NCBI GenBank assembly: GCA_013396635.1
Contig: WBMW01005475.1
Coordinates: 310,001 to 374,000, forward strand
DNA: 64,000 nt
Direction: 5' to 3'
Source: Penelope pileata
Taxonomy: Eukaryota > Chordata > Aves > Galliformes > Cracidae
Notes under the pieces: model-generated
The model's input: only the letters and a program-made list of their open reading frames with translations
What the model was told of the DNA's origin: nothing
Database searches by the model: none
In this document: one piece after another, positions 38,498-49,700 of the stretch
Layout of the letters: each line of letters begins with the position of its first letter
How positions within the stretch are numbered: the stretch's first letter is position 1
Position numbers and translations under genes: made by a program

Positions 38498-41400
38498 GTA
38501 TGTACTCAACCTTTTCTAAATTTTTGTATTTAAACAATCATTTTTAAAAAATGCACGTTTGTTACTGTATCTAGAATCCAGAAGCCAGGTCTCTACCTGG
38601 CCTTTGGCTTGCACAGTTACCATAATGATAACAGCAGACCTACAGACTGTACAGTTTACACCAAAGAAGTAGTTCTAACTATGACTTCCAAAACAAAAAT
38701 GCATTTATTTATTCATAGAATCATGGACACATTTTCATTTTAAAAATAACTGCGTTCTCGGGCTGTAACATCTGTTAGCTGAACCCCTTACATGTGTGTT
38801 CATTTAGATAGATGTATATAAGCAAAAGTTATAAATGTTGACATTTTTTGACCATGAGATTGCTAGCAAAGCTCAAGCGATGATTATTTTTAAATAAAAT
38901 TTGCGTACTCTGCAAAAACTTCCCTTGGCTTTAGCTCCCGTGTGCCAGTTTGACTACAAGAATTGTTTTGTGTTTAAATTAAAAGAGAAGAAAACAACAA
39001 AACAGTGGATTGTGTGATGCTTCTGACGTATGGTGTTTTTGATGTGCAGCATTCAGAAATAGTGAATTCCATCTGCACGCTCAGATGGAATTTGTAGAAA
39101 CCTTTGTAGAAACCTGCGGATGCGATGCATGCAATCTATCCGTCATTAGCTTACAGAAATTGTAGGTTTCACAGTTTACAGCTTTTTTGTGCACTCATGT
39201 AAAGTATTAACCTTTCTCTAAAACTTTTTCACTGGTTGTATTAATGATTTTAAGGTCCCCAGGAGTCTGAGTGTGGGCCAGTACCCAGCAGTGCCAGGCA
39301 GTGCGCAAGCACGGAGCAGAAATGGATGTGCACAGACATGTGCATACCTGTTCTGCATGATGGCGAGTCCTCTTTGCTTAGAAACCCAGCTAAGGAAACA
39401 GGTGGAAATGGACAAATAGAAGTCTTAGGAGAGATTGGCCAACGTGGTAGACCGTAGTACCCAGTGGTCTGGCTGTCACAAGGGTTTTGGTCAGTGCCAT
39501 TACCAAGAAGAGTCTGGAACAGGACAGTGAAGCATCTGTGGTCCATGCTTACAGTATTCTCTCCCCAGGTGAGAGAGGCAGCAGAGGAGACAAAGGGCAA
39601 ATATGCCCTGTTAAATTATGTACACGTGAAGGGTAAAATCTCTCAGCAGTGATGCCTCAAGTCTGATCGTGTAGATCTGCAAGTTGTCAGTGTGGAAGTG
39701 GTGAGGTTGCTAAGGAGTATGATGCAGAAAAAGAGCTACGAGTGACAGGTACTTTTGGAATGCAATCAGAAAGACACATCTGTACACCTGCTGAAGGAGT
39801 CCCAGAGTAGCAGTAGGGGAATCAGAGGAGACAAGTGTCATGGAAATTGAGGGAGAGGTTCGGAATGTGGGGCAGTGTTGAAAGCAACTGGCAGAGGTGT
39901 AGGCATTGCTTAACAGAAGGACTTAACTAGTAACAAGAATATTTTTATGGAGTGCATGGAGGTGTTGCTCAGTGAGCTTGGATGGGAGAGTGAAGACAGG
40001 CAAAGGGTGGAGAGGGGACTGCAGTAGAGAGCACCTATTTCTAAAGTGAAAAAGGTTTCTAATAAGAGGAAGGAAAGAACTGGAGTGTGGGTGTAAGGGG
40101 TGCTGGGACCCAGGAGCTGTGAGGTTCAGATAGGCTGGAGAGTCCAGGTGAGCTAATGCTAATTCTGCAGGAATTTCTGTTTCACTTTTACCATAACTTT
40201 ACCATGTTAACCTGTGAATTTGTCACTTGGTTTCCCTGTTTTCAGGGAAAGGAGCATATCTTCTCGGCTGCTTTCTAGATCTTGTTGTGATTTAATCAAA
40301 GACTGAAGAGTATTTTTATAGTCTTGAAAGAGAAGATAGAATGACATGAAATACAGGGATATGATAGACAAAATGGTTGTGTTTATAGATGTAAGTGGTG
40401 AAAATTTGCCTCATTAAAAAATACCAGGACCTGTCAATCATCCTTTAAATTTGTTGTGAGATCTGGGAAAAATCCAATACAACCAACAATCTAGATTTTG
40501 TCATAATTTGCCTGACATGTAGAAAGATCCATGAAACAGATTAAAAGGGTGTTTTTTTAGTCCTAGGGGATTCTACACAGGCTGATAGCCACTAGTAGGG
40601 TAGGAGTCACTTATACTGTGTATATATATAGAATCAGTGTTGATTTTTCAGCCAAGGATTTCCTGGATATCTGTATACATTACCAGTTAAGATTCAAAGG
40701 GATTTTTTTGCAATTTGTGACCAAACTAAAAAGACTGTCCTTGAAGGGCAGCTATGCATCTGCAAAAGATGAGTGAGCAGTTCTTGTTTGGAATGCTGCG
40801 TGATACAAAGGTAAATAAAGGCACTTTCTTCCCCCCTTTCCCTAGGCAGAAAAGATTGCTTATTTGAAAACACTATAAATGGATCTTCTAACTGTTCAGT
40901 GTTTTTTCCTGGGAGCCCTCAGAGCTTGATGTTAAGGAGGGAGACTGATTCTAATCTCAGCGTGGACTGGGCTGTGCTCTAATTTTATATACAGTCTCTA
41001 TTGTCGGAGTGATACTTTCAGTATGTTTTTTCTCCCTATAAATAGACAGTTTCCTTCCAAAGGAAATGAAACTGTTTGAAATAGAGGGATCTGTGTTTCT
41101 TTGAAAATCACATGCAATTGTTCTTGTGTTATAAAATACGAAGAGCCTTTGACAGAATTCCAAATGATTATCTTTAATCTCTGTCTCATGCAGGCATATT
41201 AAAATGAACACAAAGCCTTATAAACCCTGAAGTAGGTTATTTAGAATCCAATCTCCCTCCAGGTAAATCATAGTGGCAAAGACTTCTCTAGGCTGGTCAG
41301 GACGCACACGGAATTCCTTCCACATTCTCATCCATGGTTCAATCCATGATAGGCACGGTGCCATTCCAGAGGGGTGGGCATGGCCAGCCACACAAAGCAT

Positions 41401-42052
41401 TAACCTTATTAAAACCCTTAGGGCAGCTCCTCAGCTGCCATAAGCCAGTGTAACTGCATTGGAATTAATACCTTCATGCCAACTTATAGCAGCTTGGGAG
41501 ATGGTTGTTAGCATGGGACTGCACTTTGCCGTAACTTTGAGAATGTAAAAAGACATTTGGATGCTTACAGATACCTTTTAGAAACTATTTGTGAGTAGTT
41601 GTGTTGCATCTGTTGTAAGAGCTGAATTTCCAAGGTCTTTAAATGGGTTTCTTGTTTTGAACACGTAGGTTTGGGAGAGCTAATGCTCATCTACCAAAGC
41701 ATGTTACTCCCATGCTTTGTCTATCCATCAAAATTGCAGATGCTTCTTTTGTAGAGAGATGCACTGTATGAATGTTTTTTATTATTATGCCTATTTTCTT
41801 TTCCTCTTATGTGAAAATGAATGATTTTCTCCCATGTCTCGCTCCACTTTTACTTTGCATAAAAAGGTGGTGAAATATGGATACACTTAAGTTTTTTTAA
41901 AGCACTCTTAAATGTTTCTCGTTAAGTATTTTGCTTTTGTCTGCAATTGTGGATGCATTAAGCTGTATTGAATCCAAGTTGATAGCTTCTTCCTCTAGTT
42001 TTGGTTTTCTTCTGATGCTTCCTGGTGTTTTCTTTTGTTGTGGATCCCGCAG
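38498..42052 (+). other. BANP: BANP intron (3.6 kb)
   Basis: This intron begins GTATGT and ends GATCCCGCAG. It contains a perfect hairpin with adjacent tandem repeat (39065-39114) and a long purine-rich, GT-poor stretch at about 39560-40140 without recognisable coding content. A second good acceptor (CTTCCTCTAG at 41989-41998) lies 54 bp before the chosen exon. The bases between remain open in frame. Confidence 0.88.
39065..39114. repeat. 11 bp perfect hairpin plus 12 bp tandem repeat
   Basis: AATTCCATCTG (39065-39075) and CAGATGGAATT (39082-39092) are perfect inverted repeats around a 6-base loop. TTTGTAGAAACC is then repeated exactly twice at 39091-39114, overlapping the hairpin's last two bases. 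It could be a DNA or RNA secondary structure, or replication-slippage debris. It is too short to be a typical microRNA precursor. Confidence 0.9.
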
Positions 42053-42115
42053 GGACATCTCCACATAGCCCAGGTGCCCCAAGGCGAGCAAGTCCAAATC
42101 ACGCAGGACAGCGAG
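42053..42115 (+). CDS. BANP: BANP internal exon (window exon 6), Gln-rich repeat unit
   Basis: This micro-exon is 63 nt, phase 0 to phase 0, encoding GHLHIAQVPQGEQVQITQDS and E (21 residues). The peptide matches the BANP C-terminal half. It carries one unit of an L-x-I-x-Q-V-x-x-G-x-x-x-Q pattern shared with the next exon and with the end of the previous one. Acceptor is GATCCCGCAG; donor is GCGAG|GTGAGC. The nine intronic bases before it would read I-P-Q in frame, a tripeptide I recall at this point in human BANP, so alternative acceptor use is conceivable. Confidence 0.95.
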
Positions 42116-43954
42116 GTGAGCCAAAAACGTGGGTGCCCGTGGGGAGATGGTGGCCAGAGCACAGGGCCCCGAGTCTGACCTTTGGGAACAAGGTGCTGGC
42201 ATCGCCATTTAGGAGTGAAATGGCTTTATGTGGGTGTAGGAGCTGAATGTGTTGGGAATGCTCTGTGTCTTGAATTGTGTAAACCGTTGAACAGGAGTCT
42301 GGAGACTAATCTGACTTCATCTATAGAAAATATATTCCAGATTGAAGTGAATTTACCTTCATTATGCATCGAGGAGTCTGGCACTGCGATATTTGCACTT
42401 CATAATTTTTTCCATAAAAACAGTACAGTAGAATGGGAATGGATAAAGGCAGTGCTGAACCCTCCAATTTTGACTCTTTTTCCACTCAGGCAAAACGACC
42501 ACTGAAGCCAGCTCGGTTGACCTGAGTGAGGTTACTGGTGGTTATTTAAGAATGTATAGAGACCCTTAACTGCAAAGGCTGCTGTCATATTTCTTCCCCT
42601 CTTAGAATTTGTTTACATGAAGAAGCAACAGCAGAATAAGGTTAAGCATAAATACAGCCTCCAATATTTTCTGTATATGATTTCCCCGTAGAGGTTTTTT
42701 TGCTCAACACTGAATGTATCTGTTTGTGGGTTAGTTTAATCCGTTTCCAAAGTATCCAAATAACATCTCAGAAAACCACTTCTGGTGTGGAGGAATCCTG
42801 ATGACACAGGGAGGTATTGCAGAGTAAATATTATGGTAAATGTGACATAAATATTGCAGTTAAAGGCAGTATTCTTGACAGAGCTTGTCAGACCTAGGGA
42901 GCAGCGAGAAAAAATCAGAATACTTTGAGACTAAGGGAATATGTAGTATGCGTCAGTAAATCTGAAACAGTTCTTGAGTACACACCACTGGTTTAAAAGC
43001 CACTGAGAAAGGTCTGATTCCCCATGTACCAGCTGTGATTGATCGTGGGCTCCGAGCACCGGTGCCCATTGGTTGGGAGCTGCTGCATGTAAGAAAGTCA
43101 AGGGTTACGTTTGTCTGTGACAGATGCAGACATCTGGTTTTAAGTTTATTGCAATGTACACAGCTTCAAAAAGGAGGATGCCTTGCCAGTGAAAGAAAAT
43201 GTAGAAAATATGCAAATCCAAGAACTAATTTTTTTTCTGGAAGCAATGTCCTCTTTCAGTGCAAGCCGTGGTGTTAGGGGAGCTGTTTTTTTCTGTCTGT
43301 GCTTTTAAAAAGACATCTCAGAGCGTATGAATAACAACTTCCTCCTGTTACAATGCTTCTTTCATTTTTAGATTTTGTAACTACACTTTCCTTTGAAGTG
43401 CTTTACGTTATTCAGAATTTTTTGTAATGGATGTAATTCCTGTAACAGAACCATCTTGGCCTTTGGTATTGAATATGGGTAACATGAAAACCTGTTGGCA
43501 GTGACTTTATAACACCAGATAGTGATGGGCATTCCACACAAATCAGCGTTGCATTTTAGTTTAAGGCTTTGACTTATATTTGTAGTTTTTTATAAATAAG
43601 GAAAAATAAAAATCTTACCTCAAAAGCCATACAAACAAACTTTGTAAAAAAAAAAAAAAAAGAAAAGAAAAAAAAAAATACTGTACATTGCACGTTGAGT
43701 TTCAAAAAGGGAAACACACTGGTGCTGAAAACCTCCTTGCTTTTTTTTTGAAGTCTGTTTATCCTCTGTGGTTAACGTGCCGAGCACTGGAGCGTAGCTG
43801 AATTGCCAGCACAGCCCTCAGAAGAATTTCCTAAATTAATAGATTTCCTTAATGTTGAAGTTGTTTAATAATGAGATGAGAACCAGGCTTTGTGAAGGGC
43901 AGGGCAGCGTTTTGAATTCCCAGCTCGTTTATTGTCAATACTTTTATTTTACAG
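42116..43954 (+). other. BANP: BANP intron (1.8 kb)
   Basis: This intron runs from GTGAGC to TTTTATTTTACAG. It ends with a 3'-UTR-like AT-rich stretch carrying AATAAA (43605-43610) and an A-rich tract (43646-43679) about 275 bp before the next exon. No coding exon is seen. Confidence 0.88.
43646..43679. repeat. A-rich tract
   Basis: Sixteen consecutive A are followed by A-runs interrupted by single G. An AATAAA hexamer lies 36 bp upstream. It may be a simple repeat, the tail of an inserted cDNA, or an intronic polyadenylation region; it would also be prone to internal oligo-dT priming. Confidence 0.85.
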
Positions 43955-43999
43955 GGAAACCTGCAGATACATCAAGTTCACGTTGGCCAAGATGGGCAG
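43955..43999 (+). CDS. BANP: BANP internal exon (window exon 7), Gln-rich repeat unit
   Basis: This micro-exon is 45 nt, phase 0 to phase 0, encoding GNLQIHQVHVGQDGQ (15 residues). The peptide corresponds to the recalled BANP segment GNLQIHHVGQDGQ, with a small length difference. Acceptor is TATTTTACAG; donor is GGCAG|GTAGGA. It repeats the G-(H/N)-L-(H/Q)-I-(A/H)-Q-V opening of the previous exon. The following C-terminal exon, recalled to begin LLEATRIPC, was not found in the remaining 20 kb, so it should lie beyond the window. Confidence 0.93.
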
Positions 44000-46717
44000 G
44001 TAGGAACCGAGCTGAGTTTTAAGCAGCATTTCACTTCATAATTGGTGTTGCAATTGGAATGATTTCGTATTAGTAGTGTCTGTTTGAAAGAGCAAAATCT
44101 GTTCTGGTCTTTGTTTAAATAAACAACTTGCAAAATGACCAAACATAAACCAAGTATTTTGTCTGTGGAGTCAAAGTATGTGACCCAACTTATATCATTC
44201 CTCCTGCAATATACTTTATCCCTGGGTTTTATACTTTCTTTGGCCTCTTCTGTTTACTAACTGGATTGATTATATTGTGTACAGTGTGTTCTTTTCCATG
44301 TTATCAGCTGTCACTGTGGCCAGATGTGGGCTGCAGCCTATGCGAACCTAGGAGCATTTATTGCTGAGTTTAAGCAGCTATTTTTTCATTCTGTGGCTGT
44401 TTGGGAGAAGCAGATCTTTCACATCTGCTTTTGTTCTCTTTGATAAGATGGCTTTATTAGGTGCATATGTGTCCATGAGGTAAGAAAAAAGTTTTTACTT
44501 TGAGTGATGAGTCAGTAAGTGTTTCAATTAGCAGAATTTCCATGTGAGGTGTTGGCAAAATTGTTAACATCTGATCTCAGAAACACGGTACTAAATGCTA
44601 AACTATATTACTTTATCCACTGCACAAAAATCTTCCTGTAAGAAGCTTTCTAGCCAGGCCGCTTGAAAAAAATGGTTATGAGTTTTTTCAGTTTGTGTTG
44701 AATATTAATAGGCTGAGACATATGGCTGGAACTTGAGCACTGCCCTGGGCTGGAAGGGCTCAGCCCATGAAGGTTCTTGAACTCAAAGGCCTTGAGAAGC
44801 TGTTGGTGCTCTGAACTTCTGACCATATACAGTGGGGAAGCAATTTAATTTGTGTTTAAAAAAGAAAGATAAAAAAAAAACCAACACTTTAAATGTTTGT
44901 TACTGAGACTTTTATCAAAAATACTTTTTCCGAAACAAGGCTAGGAAAGGTGATTTTTTGGAGATGTGATAACCTTTATTTTAGAACATACCGTTCATTT
45001 TTCCTTCCTGGTAGAATGTTGCTATCAAAATTACGTCTTCAAGGTTAATATTGGGTGGTTTTGTGTCTTTCTGACAACTACATGTATGAATTGACTTGAA
45101 TTTTGTCAATTGAATTTTTGTCAATTACAGCAATACAGCCAGCAAGTATGCCACAAATTGCATCTCCTTTAAGTAGAACCAAGAATACAGTCTAAAATAT
45201 TGTTGCAAATTCCTGCTGCTTTAAAGGAACTGCTTGAATGCTAAACATTTTCCTGAACCCCCATGCTAGGCAGGGGCAGGCAAGTCCTTCCTTGCAGCAC
45301 TCAGTTGTGTCTCGTGCTACAATAGTTATGGTGTAAAAAAAGAGTTCCACAACCCAAATGCCCCAGAATTGAGCCTTGCTGATCATCTGACCCGTTGTGT
45401 TAGTGCATGCAGAATGAAGCTACGCTGGAAAAAGGTGTTCCAAAAGTGCTTATCTGTAAATACGTGTTTGTGTGCACGTATATCTGGATGCATTATTCAT
45501 GGCAGTGTGTGAGAGCCTGCACCAGAGAGGGAGGAAAACCACGATGTAACTGCTGTTCAAATCAACATCAGGAGCTTATCTGTGGGAAGGCACCTGTGCT
45601 GTTAAATAGCATATATATTCGTGGAGATAATTTGGTTCTAAGTGGCTGTATATTTAGGAAATTTCACATCCAGCTTTTCTGGTGAAACAATTTATTTCTT
45701 CGTGCACCCAGCTGCATTTCAGTGCCCCGCAGCCCGGTGCTGTCACATATCAGCTGCGTCTGTGCCGCCCGTGGAAACCTCCCAAACCATTTGCTGCTTA
45801 GCTCTTTTCCAGCAGACCAAAAACTGGGAGCAAGCAAGTATGTAGGGGATTTTATCTCCCTTCCTGACCCCACAGCAGAACCTCCAGCAGCAGCTGAAGC
45901 CGTGTGGGCTCGCTGTGCCCCGGGGCGGGTGAGCAGCGCTCAGGATTCCTCACAGCAGCTGAGCGGCCGCTTTTGGAGCTATTAGCTCATAAAAATTGCG
46001 AAGGAAAATGAGTTAAACTGAACTCTGTTTGTGGTTTAAGAATGGAAGTTGAAAGTAATACATTTTCCTTGGCACTTGCAGTGGGATAAGAGCACAAAAA
46101 CCTGTCATATGATACGGGTCGGCGGTAACGGAGTCATAACAATCCGGTAGCTCGCAGTCGTCTGTACATGACCTGCGATCAAAAGCCCTGCTGTGGTTTT
46201 CCCACCTGTCCATTACTTTTCAGGAGAGTGCCTTTTTCTTCCCAGTTAAGGGCTGTGCTGCACCCTGCCAAGGGACTCGGAACAGTTTTAGTAGTAAGGA
46301 ATTGAGTAGTGCATCACGTATGGGTCTTCATTCGGTTATCGAACTTCCTTAGCTGACGAATACGGACTTAGGAGTGGGACCGGGTCTCAGCTTGGCTGCT
46401 CAGTATTCCCTTGGAAAATTCACCCTCTTCTCCTATTTTTCCCATGTTATTGTGACCTTAGCAGACTCCAGATATCCACTCTACTGAGGTGAGGTTTAGT
46501 TCTGCCTCCTGGTGCAGGCTTTTGCTCTGAACATCTAAAAGTTTGCGAGGAGCCGGGGCCACGGAGTGTGCAAGTGTTCCTATGAACAAAAGGGAAAAAT
46601 GGCATAAATCTGCCTTTAAATTGTATCAGTAAAACATCCAAGGTGATGGATATGTTTTAAACCTCATGATACAGGCAGTAAATAGTGGCTTCTCTGCAGA
46701 ATGTTGCCGTTGTTGGG

Positions 46718-46763
46718 TTTTTTTTTTTTTTCCTATTTTCTTTTTCTTTCTTTTTTTCTCCCC
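46718..46763. repeat. Polypyrimidine tract
   Basis: A T-rich run interrupted by C (TTTTCTTTTTCTTTCTTTTT-type) lies in the last visible intron. It is a low-complexity mirror-like tract with potential for triplex formation. It is not followed by an exon-like segment with BANP similarity. Confidence 0.8.
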
Positions 46764-49700
46764 ATCTGAATTCTCTGTCCTGGTAGTTGCACTGAATTTA
46801 GATCTTGTTTTTCTGGCATCATTGTTCGTGGAACTAACGAAATCGTGCCAAAAAGAACGCTCTCTACCTACACATGTGTTCTATTAGCCGCAAGTTTCGT
46901 ATTTCAGTGCACGTTTAATAAAAATACCAAACTGCAAAAATAATTAGACTTCGTATTAACTAACACTTGAAGCCTTGGAGCAGTGGGAATTTCTTTGGGC
47001 TTGGGATTTTGTACTTGTGAATTACCAGAAGTTTTCTGATCTGTCTCTTCCCTCTGATTACCCGACCTTTCTCCCTACCTCCATCATTTCTGTGTTGAGC
47101 TGTAGCGTTCTGCACCCAGGCGGTGCTCAGTGTGTGTCCTGCACAGGCTGTGCTGCTGTGGTCCCACGTTATTTGCAAATATATTTGGGGTGTAGAGAGG
47201 CAGAAGAGGACAACTCCAGCAGTTTGACATTCCTCGATGTCGTATTTGAGACGTTCCATTTCGTACAGCCTCCCAGCCAGCGTTTCTCCGATGTGGAAAT
47301 TAATTAAAACGACACCAGGCAAATGATCTTCAACTAATAGCCCTAGTTTTAAATTAAAAATTTAATGCACTTTAAAATCTAAAATAAGATCGTATATATT
47401 ACTGGAGAGCTGACAATTTGTTCTGCTCAATGAACAAATAATTAATAAGAATAGCAGCATTAGTTCACTTAATCTGAAGTAACGGTATCTGTAGGTAAGT
47501 TAGGGTAATTAGTGGAATCCAGAACAAACAGCAGCAAAAAGCTAGCGGATGTAAATTGCTTCTGTAGTGTCTTTCCTCCGACTGTGTGCATGTAATAAAC
47601 ATGTAAATTGCTTCTGATGTATTGCATGAAAAAAACAGCTTAGCATCTTCTATAGACCGGTCTCTTCCAGGTAGGTTTTCCATCAGCGATGCACTGCATC
47701 CGTTCTTGCAAATCTGCCATCGTGCTGGAGAAAACAGCTCAGTGCTGCAGAGCAGCAGCTTGCTGCTGTTGGGCCCTGAAGGTCAGAGCCTGCACGTGTG
47801 TGAGACACGGATCAGCGCGAGCCTGTCTGTAGTGTCCTCAGGAGGAGGAGGAAGCTGGTGCCTTGTTCAGGTCTGTTTTCAATACACGCAGCACGCCCCG
47901 TAACACAGCTCAATGAGGGATGACCTCATCACCTAGGTTGGAAACATCTGTCCTATTTCTGTGCTCTGCTGCAGTCTGAAGTGCAGGGCAAGCTGCTCAG
48001 CCTTAGAGGAATGGAAGAGGGAGAGAAATGCTTCCAAATGTTCAGAAAAAAGCCCTGCTAATTCTAGTAATTCCGGGTAATACCCAGGGAGTCTCAGTCG
48101 TGAGCAGATCAAACTAAAATGAGAGCAGCTTGTTTGCGGAAGAAATTACTTAGGAACTTGTGGGACAGTTGTAAAGCAGCTCTGCTGAGATCTCAGTGTT
48201 GTGTGTTTACCTCCCTGATAATTACTGAGATATTCACACTTTGCTTTTCAGGGAGAGCACCACAGGTTTTTAACATCCGATTTAGTCCATAACTCGAGCA
48301 CGATTTTCAGTTGTACAAACAAAAACGTATTGACATTAACTCTGCTTCTGCTCACTTTTATGCATTTTGCAGACACCATTTTACAGGGAAAGAAACCGTT
48401 CAATGTATTTTCTGAATATGCGTTTTAATTGCCTTTACCAAGCCCTTGGAACTAGATACTGCAGTTTCTATCAATATTCACAACTTCAATAATAATATAT
48501 TATCTGAAACAAAAGAAGGAACTGTATTTCACAGTTCTCAATTCTCATATAATGGATCTAATTAAAAAGTTTTGGATTTAAAGACACTAAAATTCTTTCT
48601 TGAAATTCTTTGGTCAAGAACGAATGCAACGTACAAGTTGTTTTCCCTATCCCTAATTTTTAAGCAGTAGAGGGCAGTAGCATTAAGATGATTGTCAGCT
48701 ACCTTCTGAGCAAAAAGCTGGAAGAAACGAGGAGGAAATTTGAAGTGCAAGGAACGTGCTGCTCCGACATCAGCCTTGCAAAGTGTCGCTCCATGGGGAC
48801 AGAGGCGGTCGCTGCGTGAGTCTTTGTGCATGCATTGCTGCCCCGGGTCTGCGTCTGCACGCGCGTGTGCTGGTGTGCAAAGGAGAGAGAGGAAGAAGAC
48901 CTTCACTCCTGCACCAGCTGCAGGAGTAGATGGAGGAAGCTTTTTCCTGTTTCAGCACATCTGCTTTGAATAATGCGCCCAGGGAAACAAACAGGATTGC
49001 TAGAAGAAAAACAACAAAATTAAAACCCCAATATAGTGCAGCTGGAGCTTAGACACTGCTTGTAAGGCTTTGAACAAAGTGACTGATGATTTCTAAATGG
49101 TTCTTCTTTGGTAATAAGGAGTACTGAAGTCTTTTGCAGGTCTGCTCTACTTTTAGGGGCAAAAATTAGTAGTTTTGAAACAAAATGTGCTTTATGCAAA
49201 TTTAGCATAGAAGCACCGTGTATTTATGGATAAAGTAAAATTACTTATATTTTAGTACAAGCATTTTAATTGAGATTATTCCTTTTTTTTTTCTTGATGG
49301 CAGTCCTTTGTGCACATGCACTCCTTAATTTGGCAGCCTGCAGAAGAGGTGTTCTCCATTTTAACTCTGTTCCTCCTATTGGATCCACCAAACTACTCGC
49401 CAGGCTCCTGAGCTCTGGAAGCTTGGTGTGCTAGGGAAAGTAGAGCTTTAGTTTAGCACACATTTCAGGAAATGAAAATCAAGTTAATTTTAAAGCAGAT
49501 AAGTGTGTTAAGATTTACAGATGTCTATGGATTTAAAAAAAAGAAGGTGTTTGGGTAAAAACTCTGCTATTGAGAACAGCAACGTACAAAATATCTCTAA
49601 AATTTTGCTAGATAAACTGATGTTATAAGAAAGCCAATAACATAAATCTGTGTTATTAAGTATGGAGAAAAAGTAGCTGTAATAAACAATGTTAGGTGTA

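Noticed and set aside
38715..38735. TCATAGAATCATGG, similar to the CR1 terminal repeat
   Set aside because: The flanking sequence lacks the GGAAGGGACC block and the rest of CR1; too short to call.
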